A stretch of DNA of 64,000 bases from Onthophagus taurus (taxonomy: Eukaryota > Arthropoda > Insecta > Coleoptera > Scarabaeidae): the NCBI RefSeq assembly GCF_036711975.1, contig NC_091976.1:26040001-26104000 (forward strand), written 5' to 3'. A program made the position numbers and the translations under genes. The notes below the pieces were generated by a model. It saw only the letters and a list, made by a program, of their open reading frames with translations, did no database searches and was not told where the DNA came from. Every line of letters starts with the position of its first letter. Position 1 is the first letter of the stretch. This document shows positions 45,700-60,101 of the stretch, in pieces.

Positions 45700-47460
45700 A
45701 ACTATATCCATTACAATACGATTAGTTTTACAATAAAACCAAAAACCAAAAAGTTCGAACTTTCAACTTCAATTTTGACATATTTGTCATCTTCATTAAA
45801 AAACCTTTAAAATGAGTCCAAAGATGGCGCACTTATCTCAAAAAACAAAAAAGTTAGAATAAAAAACATTAAACCCGAAGTTAGCAACAATGAAGATAGC
45901 AATTTAATTTTTAAATATTAATACCAACCTTAATTTTTGATTTTTTTTTATTATTTTTTTGTTTTTGTGACAAATATTAAGACATTTTATAAAAATTAAG
46001 AATGTGTCAAAATGACATTGACATTTCAAATCGGAAGTTGCTTATATCTCGAGTAGTATTGGAATTAAACGTATCATGTTTGGACTCATTTTAAAGGATT
46101 TTTCACGACGATTACAAATATGTCAAAATTGACGTTGACATTCTAAACCGGAAGTTGACCATAACTTCATTAATATTGAAGATAAATATGTCGTGTTTGT
46201 ACTCATTCTAGTGATAGTGTTAGTGTAAAACTAGAACGAGAACTAAAAACATTTGGGTTTAGTCATGAAGAAAATTTTCGGTTGTCAATGTTAACTTTAT
46301 TCGTAATCTTCATAAAATAACCTTTAAAGTGAGTCCAAACTTGACGCATTTATCTCAAAAAACCAAAAAGTTCGAACTTTCAACTTTTAATTTTGACATA
46401 TTTGTCAACTTCATAAAAAATCCTTTAAAATGAGTCCAAACTCGACATATTTATCTTTAATATTAATGGAAATAGAATCACTTCCGGTTTGAAACGTCAA
46501 CGTCAATTTAGACATATTTGTCATCTTCATTAAAAAACCTTTAAAATGAGTCCAAAGATGACGCACTTATCTCAAAAAACAAAAAAGTTAGAATAAAAAA
46601 CATTAAACCCGAAGTTAGCAACAATGAAGATAGCAATTTAATTTTTAAATATTAATACCAACCTTAATTTTTGATTTTTTTTTATTATATTTTTGTTTTT
46701 GTGACAAATATTAAGACATTTTATAAAAATTAAGAATATGTCAAAATGACATTGACATTTCCAATCGAAAGTTGCTTATATCTCGAGTAATATTGGAATG
46801 AAACGTATCAAGTTTGGACTCATTTTAAAGGATTTTTCACGACGATTACAAATATGTCAAAATTGAGGTTGACATTTTAAACCTGAAGTTAGTTATCATA
46901 TAAGAGACAAACGGACAACTTCATGGTGTTCTTTCATGATGAATTCTTTATTAAAAAAACCTTTAAAATGAGTCCAAACATGAGGCACTTATCTCAAAAA
47001 ACAAAAAAGTTAGAATAAAAAAACATTAAACCCGAAGTTAGCAACAATGAAGATAGCAATTTAATTTTTAAATATTAATACCAACCTTAATTTTTGATTT
47101 TTTTTTATTATATTTTTGTTTTTGTGACAAATATTAAGATATTTTATAAAAATTAAGAATATGTCAAAATGACATTGACATTTCAATCCGGAAGTTGCTT
47201 ATATCTCGAGTAGTGTTGGAATTAAACGTATCATGTTTGGACTCATTTTAAAGGATTTTTTACGATTTCAAATATGTCGAAATTGACGTTGACATTCTTA
47301 ACCGGAAGTTGACCATAACTTCATTAATATTGAAGATAAATATGTCGTGTTTGTACTTATTTTAAAGGATTTTTAATGAAGATTACAAATATGTCAAAAT
47401 TGAGGTTGACATTTTAAACCTGAAGTTAGTTATCATATAATAGAAGTTTTATAACTGAAG
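45700..47460. repeat. Satellite E, first cluster
   Basis: Interspersed tandem copies of a complex repeat containing TTTTGACATATTTGTCATCT, AAAATGAGTCCAAA and AACTTCCGGTTT-like boxes. A 270-bp piece (starting near 45800) recurs nearly unchanged near 46535 and 46960. This cluster is mostly inverted relative to the clusters at 58662-59730 and 62690-64000. Confidence 0.85.
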
Positions 47461-48721
47461 TTAATCACTTTCCGGCACTTTCTTTTTATTTTTAACGTAT
47501 TTTTTTGGTCATTTCAAATTGATTAAAAAAAAATCGTCGATTTTTAAGCCTTGACATGATGATTTTTGAACTTTTCCCAAGTTTCTTAATATTTCTTTAG
47601 TTAAAAAAGATCTCAAAAAAAGATTTCATTTTACAACTTTTTAAACTTTAATTTTGTAAATTAATAAGTAACAATCTGATTTAGACTTTGATATGTGATC
47701 TTTTTTGTTTTTTGTCTTTTTTTTGTGATCACGAAACATCATTTTGACTCTAGTATTTGTGACTAAGCGGATTCTGTGCTTGTGATGGCAGTCATCAGTG
47801 TTCTATGATAAAAATAGACAGGCACTTTTTCAGAGGTGGTTCATTCTCATTACTGCTTTCTGGTAAACATAAATCATAGTACTTAATTAGTTAAAATGGT
47901 AATAATTTCGGATTTGATTTCATTAAAAAAATTATGTTTGTAACAAGAATCTAAATAAGTAACAACTGACAATTTCGTTGATTTGAGTAACCTCGTGTCT
48001 TTGTTCTTCCTCTTGTAGTGATATTCATATGGTTAAACTATACTGCTATCAAAGTTATCATTGTTTGTGATCTGCAAGGATGTTTAACACATTTTTAGCC
48101 CCATTTAGATTTATTTTAAAACATTTTTAACGTAAATTCCATTTCTTACCTATGTTATAGTGCGTTAAAAGATTAATTAATCCATAGAATTTTCTTGTAA
48201 TGTTATTTATTATAGAATTTCATATTAATATATGATGTTCTGTTGTTCTATTAACGTATGTATCTGTATTTTAATACCTACTCTTATAAATTAAAGGATG
48301 ACTGCAACATAGATATTTTATTCATTTCAATTTTCTTATTAAGACAATAAAAACAAACAATCTTTTTAATCATTATAGAAAAAAAAAGTAAATAAATAAA
48401 ATTAATAGTTATTGCTTAAGTACTGTGATACTTAATATGGGCACATAACAAAAAGAAAAAAACCCTTGGACAACAAAAATTTACTATACCTAAATGTATT
48501 TAAGATAAAAATAATAATTGTATTTTTGTCCCCTTTAAATCCTTAAATAAAATTAAAAGGTGTCTTAATAAATTAATTGGCGAGGTGGTTAAAAATGAAA
48601 TAAAAACTACGAAAAGTTTATAAAATGAGTTTTATTCTCATCTCGAAAAGAAAAACGTTGGGATTTAACATAAATAAGAGTTTTATTTTTTAAACAAACA
48701 TCCTCGTAGATTCAATCCATA
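47461..48721. other. AT-rich interval, includes Rbx1 3' untranslated region
   Basis: No coding sequence recognised. The right part, near 48300-48721, is the likely 3' untranslated region of the minus-strand Rbx1 gene. Confidence 0.4.
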
Positions 48722-49222
<501 letters not shown>

Positions 49223-50663
49223 TACTATACTTCGCAAGCTACACAATACGAGATTAAAAAAAAGGTGAGTCAAAATGTTAATTTTACTGATAGTGATTTT
49301 AACAATAATGAAGTTAGGTGCGAAAAAGTTTTGTGAATGTCATGTTTTAAAGAAGTTTTATGTGAAGTTAGGCGAGATAAATTCAAAAAATAAAAGTCTA
49401 ATTTAAAAAATACCATTTATCAATTTAATCCTTAGAATAAATCATTATATACAAGCAAATTGGAAATACATGCTCATATACACTTACGATTACTTACACG
49501 ACATTTTCTCCTTTAAGTATGCTATAAAATTTTCAACAGTAATAAGTTCAACAAGAATTTTATTCTTTTTTTCATTTTATTATTATTATTACACTCCTCG
49601 TCCAATGTTTTAAATTAAAGTATGAGGTAATTTTATTTCGAAAGAAAGTGTTTTTTTTAAAATCGTCTATAACTAAACGAATTTGAAAGGGATTTATTAA
49701 AATAAAAATAAATTAATTACAATGTCTCTTTGCTGTAAACTTATCTACATAAAAATTGTCTAGTTTATTTATTATTATTACTTTTTTTTTTCGTTTTCAA
49801 GTGTATAAAAAAAGATGATTATATTACTTGCCTCTTGCCTAATAAAAAAATAGACGAAATAAGCGAAAAAAAAATCTACAATACTGCTTAATTAATTTGT
49901 TGATTTTTTTTTATATCACATAGTATTTGAAAGATTATATTGAACAATTTTTCGCTACATTTATAAAAAGAACTATACAAAACATTTCAAAAAAGATTTT
50001 TTTTTAATCAGATTCTTAACTATGTAATAGTGATAATGTTATAAATATTACTTAGTTAGCTTTTATTGATTCTTTTGGAATGTCTTGTATAGTTGGAACA
50101 GTATGTACAGTAACTATTTACAAAATATCGCAAAGATAACTTATTAATATACAGTGATGAATGACAAAATACAAAATTATAACTCAACATATACATAGAC
50201 ACAAATAAAAATAGTAAATTTGCACTAATTACAATATTAGAATAGTTTTTATTTTCATTTCGCTTTTAAAACGTGCAGTTTTATTCTATATTGCATCTAA
50301 ATATATAGTTTAAATCATTATTTAAAAATAAATAATCTTTTTAGTTATCATACGAGGTTTTTTCTCCAAGTTAATTATTACAATAATATTTATTATTATA
50401 ATATTTTAATGAACTTTTATTAATTCAGATCTATTTCCACCTGGAGAAACCTATATTTCTTTATTTAAAAAAATCTTTATCACTTTGCGATATCTAATCA
50501 CATTTAAAAATAAATGTAAACAAAAAATAAGAAATGTAATACAATGAATTAAACATTCACATTTTTTCCAACCATTCTAACGTTGGAGAATAATCCACAG
50601 AGAAAAAAAAATCCACAACGTTTATACATAAATAGATTTAAAAAATAATGATAATTAGTTTAA
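49223..50663 (-). other. Intergenic region between Rbx1 and Suv4-20
   Basis: AT-rich. The part near 49223-49520 is the likely leader and promoter of Rbx1, and the rest is probably the 3' untranslated region of Suv4-20. No other gene visible. Confidence 0.5.
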
Positions 50664-53600
50664 TTAATCGGTGCTAGTGGACGGGATATCGATGGTGTGG
50701 GTTTCGTTCCCGAAAATGAGCCTCAAACGTTTCATTGGTGGATTTGTCACAACTAATTCTTGTTTTCGAATTTTATCCCGTTTCCTATCTTTCGATTTGT
50801 GTCGTTTTTTTCGGTGAGAAAACGAATGATGCGTTGTTGTCTCAACACCTTCAACCCTTAAAACTTCGTATTCCGGTTCATAACTGTCCTCACTTAAACT
50901 ATTTCCCGACTCGATTACTTCATCTAAAACCGGACTACGTTTCATGCGTAAAGTTAATTTTAATCGTCCACATTTTTCCGGAGTTTTTTCGACAATTTTT
51001 TCTACCGTTTGTTCATTATTATAAACAACCATTTGGTGGTTTTCCTCTTTATTATCATTTTCTAAATTTTTATTATCATCTATGGCAGTATCTAAACCAA
51101 CATCCGGTTGATCAATTACAATTTCTTCATCAACGTTATTAATATTAACGGAAGTCGTTGATGTTGCGTCTACAACAGTTTCGGGAACTTCCACCGCTAG
51201 TTCTGATGATGTTTCATTTGAAGATTGAAGGTCGATTATGGTTTTAGTTGAATCCGAATCAAATTCGGAATTATTGGCAGTGGTTGGTAGCGAGCAACTT
51301 GATCGTGTTGTTATTCGATCAACCTTTTTCGTTAAATTCTCATCTTCTGTCGTAGAGGTTTTATCATTTTGATTACAATCTATATCTTGATCTAATTTTT
51401 GAGTTGTTTGGGTTACTTCTGTAGGTGGTTCTAATAATCTACGACTGCTACGTAATGTTATGCCAGAAGTTGTAACAGGATCTGAAAAAATATACATATA
51501 CCTATAAAATAAATGTGTTAAATAATAAATATAGTAAAATCTCTATAAACTGGATCTCGTTAGAACAGATTTCGGAGTTAACGGACAAAATATTTTTAAG
51601 TCATAATATTGTTTATTTAATACATCAATATACCGGGTATTTCATAAAAGTGTCTCAGCGAGACCGGTCATTAGACGTTTCTGGGGTTCTGGATAAAATA
51701 GAAATTTGAGAATTCAGGCTTAAGTATTATCTAAAATATTTTCAGATTTCTAGCACTTCCGGTTATACCGGAAATCGCCACCTACTTTATTTTTTTAAAT
51801 GGAACACCTGTATATTTTTACATATTTGGATTTGTCTGTTTTCAAGGTTTATCAATAACTTTACTTTTTGCAATTTGATTCAGCCGTTCTCGAGTTATTC
51901 GAATTTTTCTAGAAAAATCTGCTCCAGCGGACATTTGTTCAAAAAATCAGAGAACACTCGATTTTTGAGATATCAATTTAGGATTCAGAACATGCTTAAG
52001 CAACATGATGAAGTATGTTTTGGTGCCGAGAACGGCTGTCTAGATCGTTTGGTCACTTTACTATGGCACGTTAATTTTTCGAAATTTTGAAGTACCATAA
52101 CTTCATTTTTTTAAGTGGCACCCCCCAAATTTTATTGCTTAGTCGTCTTCGGCGTCTCATTTTACATCTTTTATTATATTCCATATGTGCTATACCTAAC
52201 ATTAAATAGTGTGGGAAATAATTAGGGTTTTTTGAAAAATGTTCACATATCATATCGATATTAACCTAGTGTGCCATGGAAAATAAATGTTTAATGACTT
52301 ATTCAGACAAACGTCAGTCTGATTTAGGTTGTTTGATGCTTGTGAGTCTAAAACACGCGTTTGTTTTCTGAAATAAAAACAATTGAATGCTTTCTTATTA
52401 TGGCAAATAAAATATTAAACAACTTTTGTATAAAATGTTTTTTTATGAAGTTGATATTTACCAAGATATACAGGGTGTATCTGAATGACTGCAACAAACT
52501 TCAAGGGGTGATTCTTTAATACTTGAATTTTAAGGGTACTTTGATATATGAACCATGGGCGACTTCGGCTCCCCTAAGGAGCTACACCCCTCCAAAAATG
52601 GCGGAAAATTTTGGTTTAGTTTCTTTTTCTCAAAAACCATAAACGCTAGGAAAATGAAATTTGTGGAATATGTTTAACTCATAATAGGGCACGTTTTGAT
52701 CCTATTTGTACTTTCAACCTACCCTTCTAAATTACTAAACGTAACCACCCCCTTTACATTTTTGCTAATATTTTTTTTATGCAGATGATAAATACATTAA
52801 AAAAAATTTACCTAGGTAAATGAAAGTATTCTAAAACTTTTTTGTCTCTCTAAAATTTTTCCAAAAACGACTAATTTTTGAGAAAAAAAATAATAAAGCA
52901 AATACTCCACGTTAAACATCGGGGTTGTCGATCAAAAGTTGGAATGAATTTTTAATGGAAAAATCTTAGTAGGCTCTGTAATCTTTGTCAGAAATATTTT
53001 TGACGTTTAAATGTCACTGTCTTTCTTACTATTATTATTGTTTTTCAAATTAATTTTTAAATAAACTTCTATCGCAGTTACGCTCGTTCACTCGACGTTT
53101 AAAAATTTCAAATAAAACAATAATAATAGTACGAAAACCACTGACATTTAAACGTCAAAAATATTTCTGACAAAGATTGCAAAGCCTACTAAGATTTTTT
53201 CATAAAAAATTCATTCCAACTTTTGATTAACAACCCACAGCTTAACAGTTAGTGTTTGCTTAATTATTTTTTTTCTCAGTAATTATTAATTTTTCGAAGA
53301 ACATCAGAGAGATAAAAAAGTTTTAGAATAGTTTTATCTATCTAGCTGAAATTTTTCCAATGTATTTATCATCTTCATACAAAAAATCTAGGCATAAATT
53401 GAACGGGGGAGGTTACGTTTAGTAGTTTAGAAGGATAGGTTGAAAGTACAAATAGGGTCAAAACGTGCCCTATTATGAGTTAAACATATTCCCCAAATTT
53501 CATTTTCCTAGCGTTTATGGTTTTTGAGAAAAAAAAAAATAAACCAAAATTTTCCGCCATTTTTGGAGGGGTGTAGCTCCTGAAGGGAGCCGAAGTCGCC

Positions 53601-56600
53601 CATAGTTCATATATCAAAGTACCCTGAAAATTCACTAAAGAATCACCCCTTAAAGTTTGTTGCAGTCATTCAGATACACCCTGTATACTATATTCCATAC
53701 ATAATGGGCAGCCTGTATATACCAGAAATCGACGTCAGTGTCATAATATATGTCATAATGTCAGGCATAATGTTTACTTCACATTTCTTTGCCATAAAGA
53801 AGACATCACAAACTTTATTATAAATATGTTTGTAAAATTAATTTTGTTCAACTTTTGTAAAAGAACAAATAACATATGAAAGGTAAAACTAAAAAACTAA
53901 ATTCTAAGAACACATTGGCTGTTCCAGCCGGTCATATTTTTTTAAAGAAAAAAAATTTACTTAATAAACTATTGTGTTCTATTTATCAATTAAACTAAAA
54001 AGTGAAAACCTGATATATGAAGATATATGAAGAAGTGAAACCTATATATATCTAAATATACCGAACACATTCAAATTTCGCGGTTTATTAAAATTACTTC
54101 TATTACAATCCCCTTGGCGGTGCCGCATTCAATTTGGTCAACTTGTTTTTAGTGTCGTCAAAGAAATTAAATTTACAGTTTCCTGTAAATTATAATTAAA
54201 AATTAAAAAAACATATTTCTGATATTTGAAACAAATACATTTGTTGAACTATTTAATTTGTATTTGTTTTACACAAAAGTTAGAATAGATTGCATTATTT
54301 CACATTTTTTATTAATATTTAATATTATTATTAAATGACTTAATAAATTATTTATAGATGGCGCTCATATACATATATATTTTTTAATTCAAATAAACAT
54401 AGCAACATTTGTTGGTATTCAAAAATTTTCTGAAGTATCAAATTAAAAATCCTGTTTTTTAATATGGTTTACGAAAAGTTTAACATGTTAGAATGTTACA
54501 TATTAGAAAATAAAGTAAATTTTATATACATTTTTAGTAGAATAATTTTTAGTTATAGTACCGTAACTTACAGGAAACTGTAAATTTAATTTCTTTGACG
54601 ACACTAAAAAAAAAGTTTATTTTTAAATTTATTCTAAAACAATAAGAAATAGACCTATCTAATCCCATATTTTTGCAATCAGAAAAAAATAACGAATTTA
54701 ATAAGCGAATAATCAGTGGTTGTTTCCATTTAAAAAACGAATATTGTCATAATATCTCAAAATCTAAAACCGAAAATTTTTTTTGACTACGTCATCAGAT
54801 TCTCTGTAAAAAAGTGTCCATATAATGTCTTAGTTATAATACTCCACCTATAATAATAACCAAGATAATTGCACTTGCTGGTTTTATGATATTTTCAATT
54901 TTGGCCTCTAGGGGAAAAAGAAAAGACGATAGCGCTTTGAGGTTTTTGGAATTAACAGTCAGTCGCAGCCTAGGGATATTACAATTAGATAGGAGAACTT
55001 GGGATTGATTGTATGTCGAAATCCCACCGTAAGATGGCATTAGCGTCTATAGTGAAATAATTTAATTAACCTAATAATTATATTATTAATAGTGGGAACG
55101 ATGAGAGACAGCAATAACAATTATTACCAGTAGCATTCTTTTAATTTAAAAAGTATAGATTCCAATTCGTGTTATATTTTTAAATTTGTCGCTAACTTCA
55201 ACTTTTAAAAAGTTGAAGTTTGTTCAAAATGACAGATGAAAACGTCATTTTAAAGTGATTTTTTGGTAAGAGTATAATAAAGTAATAATGGTATGATTAA
55301 ATAATTAGATTATAATTGACATTATAGCTTCGTTTCAGCTAACGTTATCACTGGTTGGAAGCTCGTCAGAAGCAATCTCACATGTCATATGATGCCGTGA
55401 TATTCAAATGTGGCGGCATTATTTGACAGGTGTAATTGCATCTGAGGAATTCCCAACCAGTCGGAACGTTAATTGGAGTCCCATAGTGGCTCCAAACACT
55501 TTACAAACAGTTATTCTGTGGTTAGAACTTTTATATATAAACCCGATCCAACCTGTATTCTAGTGGTTCGGTTCTTAGCTGAATAATTCCAAAATATCCC
55601 CAACAGATGGCGCCACATGCGTTCAATTTTTAGTAAGAAATTTTTGTTTAGAGAGGTGCATTTCTAGGAAGCTATTTTCTATGTTAGCAGTTTCTGGAAA
55701 AACGACATCATGACATGTAAGCTACTTTCTTTCTAACTCTTACAGTGTTCGAGATAGCCTATTCGGATATCGAATTTGAACCACCCTGTACCCTGTATAT
55801 GATGCATAAATCAAGGATGTATTAATGTATTAATTAAGTTATTAAGTTAAATCCTTAAATATTTTAATTCTTACCTGTATTAGTTTTTCCACCTTCAAGA
55901 CTATCATTAAATTTCTTTTTATCCTGAGCACCTTCAGATATAAGATCATGATCACTATACCCAGTACTACTACTAGCATTACTCTGTAAATCATCCAATA
56001 AATTAGAAATTGAAACGTTTCGATTCTCAAGTTCCATTAATTCTTGATTCGCTTGCCTGGCATGTCGTCTTTGCAACCTCGAAGCCCTGGATAATTTGCT
56101 ATCTACGTGATTACTAACCCCATTAACAACTTTCTTTTCGGGTTGTTTCTTTTTTTCCCTCAACGTCATTTCCGTAACACCGCTATTTTTCTTTTGAAAA
56201 TCATTGATATCGGTAAATTTACAACCTTGCGCTATCAACATTTCCGCGTCGTACTTCGTCAAACCTTTCTGACGTAACTCTTTAATACTTAAAGGCGCGA
56301 TGATTTTCCCCATTTGAACGTGTCCGTTCGACGGTTGCGATTTCCGTTTGGTACGATTAATACGATTGTCCGTTTCGCGTAATCGATACCCGTTTTCTTC
56401 TTTTTTCTCGCAATTTTTTGCATACGCCCCAGTTCCGCGTCTTTCGCACGTTTCACACTCACAGTAACAGTTTTTATCTCCGAAAAAATCTTCGCCATAG
56501 AAACATGTGACTTCTTCACCTTCTTCTATGTCTCTAAGTACTTTTACGCATGCTGTGTCTCTTCCAGTCGCGACAAATTTACAATTTGCCCGACAATCGT

Positions 56601-57237
56601 GGTTAATGTAAGCTGCGGGGCCCAACCATAATTGAGCACAATTTTTTCTACAACTATACATTACAGAGAAGTCGTTTTTTCCTGGGTGTAATAACATTTT
56701 TTCTTCTTCTTCGGTTAATTCTGCTATACAACCCACTAAACATTCGATTTTTTCGTTTTTGTACCACTTTCTTGTGGCTGATATTTTTGCTCCTTTTTGA
56801 CCTTCTAATGAATAACGATAGCATGGTTTTATCATAAAACCGGAATCTTTATCAAATACTCTTAAATATCTATAAATCTGTTGACACAAAAATCAATGAG
56901 GTTAAATATATTTAAGTAAAAATTAACTTACATGTTCCTCAAGTCTTTTTTGTTGGTTTTTGGATTTCGGTCTGGGCATCCAATCGCCCTTTTGAATGCG
57001 AGCGAAAGATTTCTCATAGTTTTGGGTGCGAATGAATTCAGCGACGATGCGTTTCAACTCGTCGTTGTTGACTCGCAACGGTCGATATCGAATGTTCATC
57101 TTATGCGTGATGAAGCCGAGGTATGGGTCAAGGACTAAAGACGTCGCCAGATCGTCGTTTTCCGACAGTTCTCTGGGGTTCATGCCGGCCGGTTGCATTT
57201 TGCTCACGTAGGGCTTCGCGAGAACATCAACAACCAT
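50664..57237 (-). CDS. Hmt4-20: Histone H4 lysine-20 methyltransferase Suv4-20
   Basis: SET-domain enzyme of the KMT5B/C family that converts H4K20me1 to me2/me3 in heterochromatin. Three coding exons on the minus strand: 57237-56932, 56877-55875 and 51481-50664, 708 residues in frame. The N-terminal domain starts near [20 protein letters not shown]. The SET core includes ENDFSVMY-like KNDFSVMYS (170-177), [19 protein letters not shown] (185-203, with the NHDC cofactor motif at 194-197), [15 protein letters not shown] (222-236) and the post-[17 protein letters not shown] (239-252). The C-terminal part is acidic and Ser/Thr-rich, with [10 protein letters not shown] and a basic stretch [16 protein letters not shown] chose the ATG at 57237 because it directly precedes the conserved region; the open frame upstream of its acceptor has no ATG. 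A 4.4-kb repeat-rich intron precedes the last exon. Confidence 0.95.
52471..53683. mobile_element. Foldback element, 1.2-kb palindrome
   Basis: CAGGGTGTATCTGAATGACT at the left is mirrored at the right (AGTCATTCAGATACACCCTG), and the two arms stay complementary for almost their whole length of about 580 bp, with scattered substitutions and small indels. The loop near 53040-53110 is short. TA occurs on both sides (52469-52470 and 53684-53685), as for Tc1/mariner-type insertion. No transposase frame, so non-autonomous. If transcribed within the Suv4-20 intron it would fold into a long hairpin. Confidence 0.92.
54150..54960. mobile_element. Dispersed element with internal inverted repeats, copy 2
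   Basis: The core at about 54153-54606 has perfect inverted repeats: TGTCGTCAAAGAAATTAAAT, then TTACAGTTTCCTGTAA, at the left and their inverse at the right. Homology with copy 1 (7005-7870) continues to about 54960. It is then interrupted by about 720 bp of other sequence and resumes at 55686-55770 (GCAGTTTCTGGAAAAACG). Confidence 0.85.
54968..55681. mobile_element. Possible insertion inside copy 2
   Basis: Comparison with copy 1 shows about 715 bp of extra sequence. TTAACAGT on its left and TTAGCAGT on its right could be an 8-bp target duplication with one change. I see no matching inverted repeats at its ends, so the class is uncertain. Confidence 0.45.
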
Positions 57238-57499
57238 CCTGATCGCTAAAAATAATAATTTAAGTTATTATTTTAGTTTAAATGATCCATTGAAGTGCTT
57301 TTTGTATACTTTGAACCACTTGTAATATGATTATCATTTATAACAATTATGTCAGATTATTTATTTAATTAAAATAGAAATAAATAAAATTAAACGAAAT
57401 TAAGGTATAAATTATTGATTTATTTCTGATAATATATTAAAATTAAACAAACAAGGAAGTTAATTTCTTGAAATTAACCTAAAAATTTTCCTGTCAAAA

Positions 57500-58010
57500 T
57501 GTAAACAAACGTGAGGTTAGGTTCTTGGGTGGTTCAAGGTCAACTAACAGGCTGACAACAAAGAGAACTGAATTGCTTTCTTTTTTTTGTCACACTTCCA
57601 TCGGCATTTCCAAGGATGGATTCGAAATAATTTCGTCCAATTTTTTACCTATTTTACTCCGGGCAACATTGAAAACATCTAGGACCGTTTCTACGGGACA
57701 CAATTGTTGAATAATCTCATTTTTCCTCCGAACGCGGCTGGCAATGGCGTTCGGCCATTTGCCGTTGGGAAGCACACGTCAAACACGAAATACCGTACTA
57801 AACTGAATTACTTTCGCGACGAATACCGGCCGAAATGAATCCGGGCACTTAAACGGACCGCCTCATCACCGACTTTCCGGGAATGCGTCCTTAGGGAACT
57901 CGCATCGTACGAAAACTTTTCTACGGGTCCCAAAACTGGATGGACGCTCTAAATCTGTCATGGCAGTTCGGCCACTTCTCGGCTCCATTTTATTTACATA
58001 TTATTCGATT
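57500..58010 (-). promoter_or_regulatory. GC-rich leader/promoter of Suv4-20
   Basis: CpG-rich block upstream of Suv4-20 on the minus strand. It contains a candidate donor (AATAG then GTAAAA, near 57649), and the Suv4-20 first coding exon has an acceptor just before its ATG (TTTTTAG, near 57247). The open frame leading into that donor has no in-frame ATG after its upstream stop, so the leader is probably untranslated. Short upstream open frames exist (for example one starting MEPRSGRTAMTDLERPSS). Confidence 0.5.
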
Positions 58011-58339
58011 TTAAAACGATAACACAACTAAATTACTCTCGAAAAATACTCGGAACTCGTTTATTCAATCAGATTACGAGTAACCAAGAATTTCAGATGC
58101 TTGATTTCGAGAAGATAAGATTTTTAATTTATTTAGTGCGGTTCCGAACCATACGATCACCTGTCAATAGGAACACGTGGAATTTTTATGTTTCCTACAC
58201 TGATTGTTAAATTCGACAATTAAAGATATTTTTCTTAATAAAAACAATATTCAATAACAAATATTCGATTTTATTAATTATTTATCTTATTTTTATCATT
58301 TAATAAATAATTAATTTAAAAATAAGTTCATATTTAAAA

Positions 58340-58661
58340 TTTCAATTTGTGACTAATTTCGTACTAAATAAAATTCCAATTTAAATGATATTTTTAATTT
58401 ATTAATTATTTTTATAATATAGTTATTTATATAAAGATTTATCTTAAATTGGGTACATAATACGTTTAAAAAAAAGAATTCAAAAACATTTTTTCTAACT
58501 TACTTTTTACTTACTTTTTACTTTCTGCTTATTTATTCAACATTAAACGAGTAATATCTTTGCTTTTTAAGCACCAAGAATTGATGAGCTAACATTGTAA
58601 GTTCAGATAATTTTTTCAACGTGTTTAAGCAAATTTTTTTTAGTGACTAAGTGAATGCAGT
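58340..58661. repeat. Duplicated 3' end of the receptor gene, distal copy
   Basis: Collinear copy of 59731-60122. Shared strings include CTAATTTCGTACTAAATAAA, TTTATATAAAGATTTATCTT, TTTACTTTCTGCTTATTTAT, AAGCACCAAGAATTGATGA and GACTAAGTGAATGCAG. The last string is the end of the receptor coding region read on the plus strand. The copies differ by substitutions and indels. It is separated from the functional copy by a block of satellite E. Confidence 0.88.
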
Positions 58662-59730
58662 TTAAGTTAATGAAGTTATGGTCAACTTAACTGGTTAAGA
58701 ATGTCAACGTCAATTTTGACATATTTGTAATCTTCGTGAAAAATCGTTTAAAATGAGTCCAAACATGATACGTTTAATTCCAATATTACTCGAGATATAA
58801 GCAACTTCCGGATTGAATTGTCAATGTCATTTTGACATATTCTTAAAAATATAACAAAAAAAAATAAAAAATTAAGGTTGGTATTAATATTTAAAAATTA
58901 AATTGCTATCTTTATTGTTGCTAACTTCCGGTTTAATATATTTATCTAACTTTTTTGTTTTTTGAATAAGTGCATCATGTTTGGACTCATTTTAAAGCTT
59001 TTTTAATAAAGAATACATCATGAAAGAACACCATGAAGTTGTCCGTTTGTCTATTATATGGTAACTAACTTCAGGTTTAAAATGTCAACCTCAGTTTTGA
59101 CATATTTGTAATCGTCGTGAAAAATCCAATAATTCCAATATTACTCGAGATATAAGCAACTTCCGGTTTGAAATGTCAATGTCGTTTTGACATATTCTTA
59201 ATTTTTATAAAATGTCTTAATATTTGTCACAAAAACAAAAATATAACAAAAAAAAAAAATAAAAAGTTGGGGTTGGTGTTAAAATTTAAAAATTAAATTG
59301 CTATCTTCATAGTTGCTAACTTCGGGTTTAATGTTTTTTTATTCTAACTTTTTTGTTTTTTGAGATAAGTGCGTCATGTTTGGACTCATTTTAAAGGTTT
59401 TTTAATGAAGATGACAAATATGTCAAAATTGACGTTGACGTTTCAAACCGGAAGTGATTGTATTTCCGTTAATATTAAAGTTAAATATGTCGAGTTTGGA
59501 CTCATTTTAAAGGATTTTTTATGAAGTTGACAAATATGTCAAAATTAAAAGTTGAGATTTCGAACTTTTTGGTTTTTTGAGATAAATGCGTCAAGTTTGG
59601 ACTCATTTTAAAGGTTACTTTATGAAGATTACGAATATAATAATAAAATTAAAGTTGACATTGATAACTAAAAGTTTTTTTTACGAGTTTTAATAAAAAC
59701 ATGATACGTTTAATTACAATATTACTCGAG
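58662..59730. repeat. Satellite E, second cluster
   Basis: About 1.07 kb of satellite E (AAGTTATGGTCAACTT, TCAATTTTGACATATTTGTA, AAAATGAGTCCAAACATGAT). It fits exactly between the two copies of the receptor 3' end. Its orientation is opposite to most of the cluster at 45700-47460. Confidence 0.88.
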
Positions 59731-60101
59731 ATTCAATTTGTAACTAATTTCGTACTAAATAAAATTACAATTTAAATGATATTTTTAAGGATATTTTTAA
59801 TTTATTAATTATTTTTATAATATAGTTATTTATATAAAGATTTATCTTAAATTAGGTACATAATACGTTTTAAAAAAGAAATAATACTTCATTTTTGGCG
59901 GCAAATTCAAAAACGTTCTTCCTTACCATCATCTTACTTAATTAAATACACCACTACTAACAATTACTTTTTACTTTCTGCTTATTTATTTAACACTAAA
60001 CGAGTAATATCTTTTTAAGCACCAAGAATTGATGAATTACCATTTTCAACATTCTAACTCCAGATAATTTTTTCCAACTTGCATGTTTAAGCAAATTCTT
60101 T

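Larger units (their letters stand above)
51482..55874 (-). other. Long repeat-rich intron of Suv4-20
   Basis: Holds transposon debris (about 51620-52250, with AGCGAGACCGG and CACTTCCGGTTATACCGG boxes), the 1.2-kb foldback element, and the second copy of the dispersed element also found in the CLPB intron. No functional gene on either strand. Confidence 0.8.

Noticed and set aside
50735-51142. 135-codon plus-strand frame
   Set aside because: It is antisense to the last coding exon of Suv4-20, whose minus-strand frame is longer, in phase with upstream exons and matches the family.
57590-57775. 61-codon minus-strand frame upstream of Suv4-20 as coding
   Set aside because: It could join in frame to the first Suv4-20 exon, but it has no ATG after its upstream stop, so it is treated as untranslated leader.
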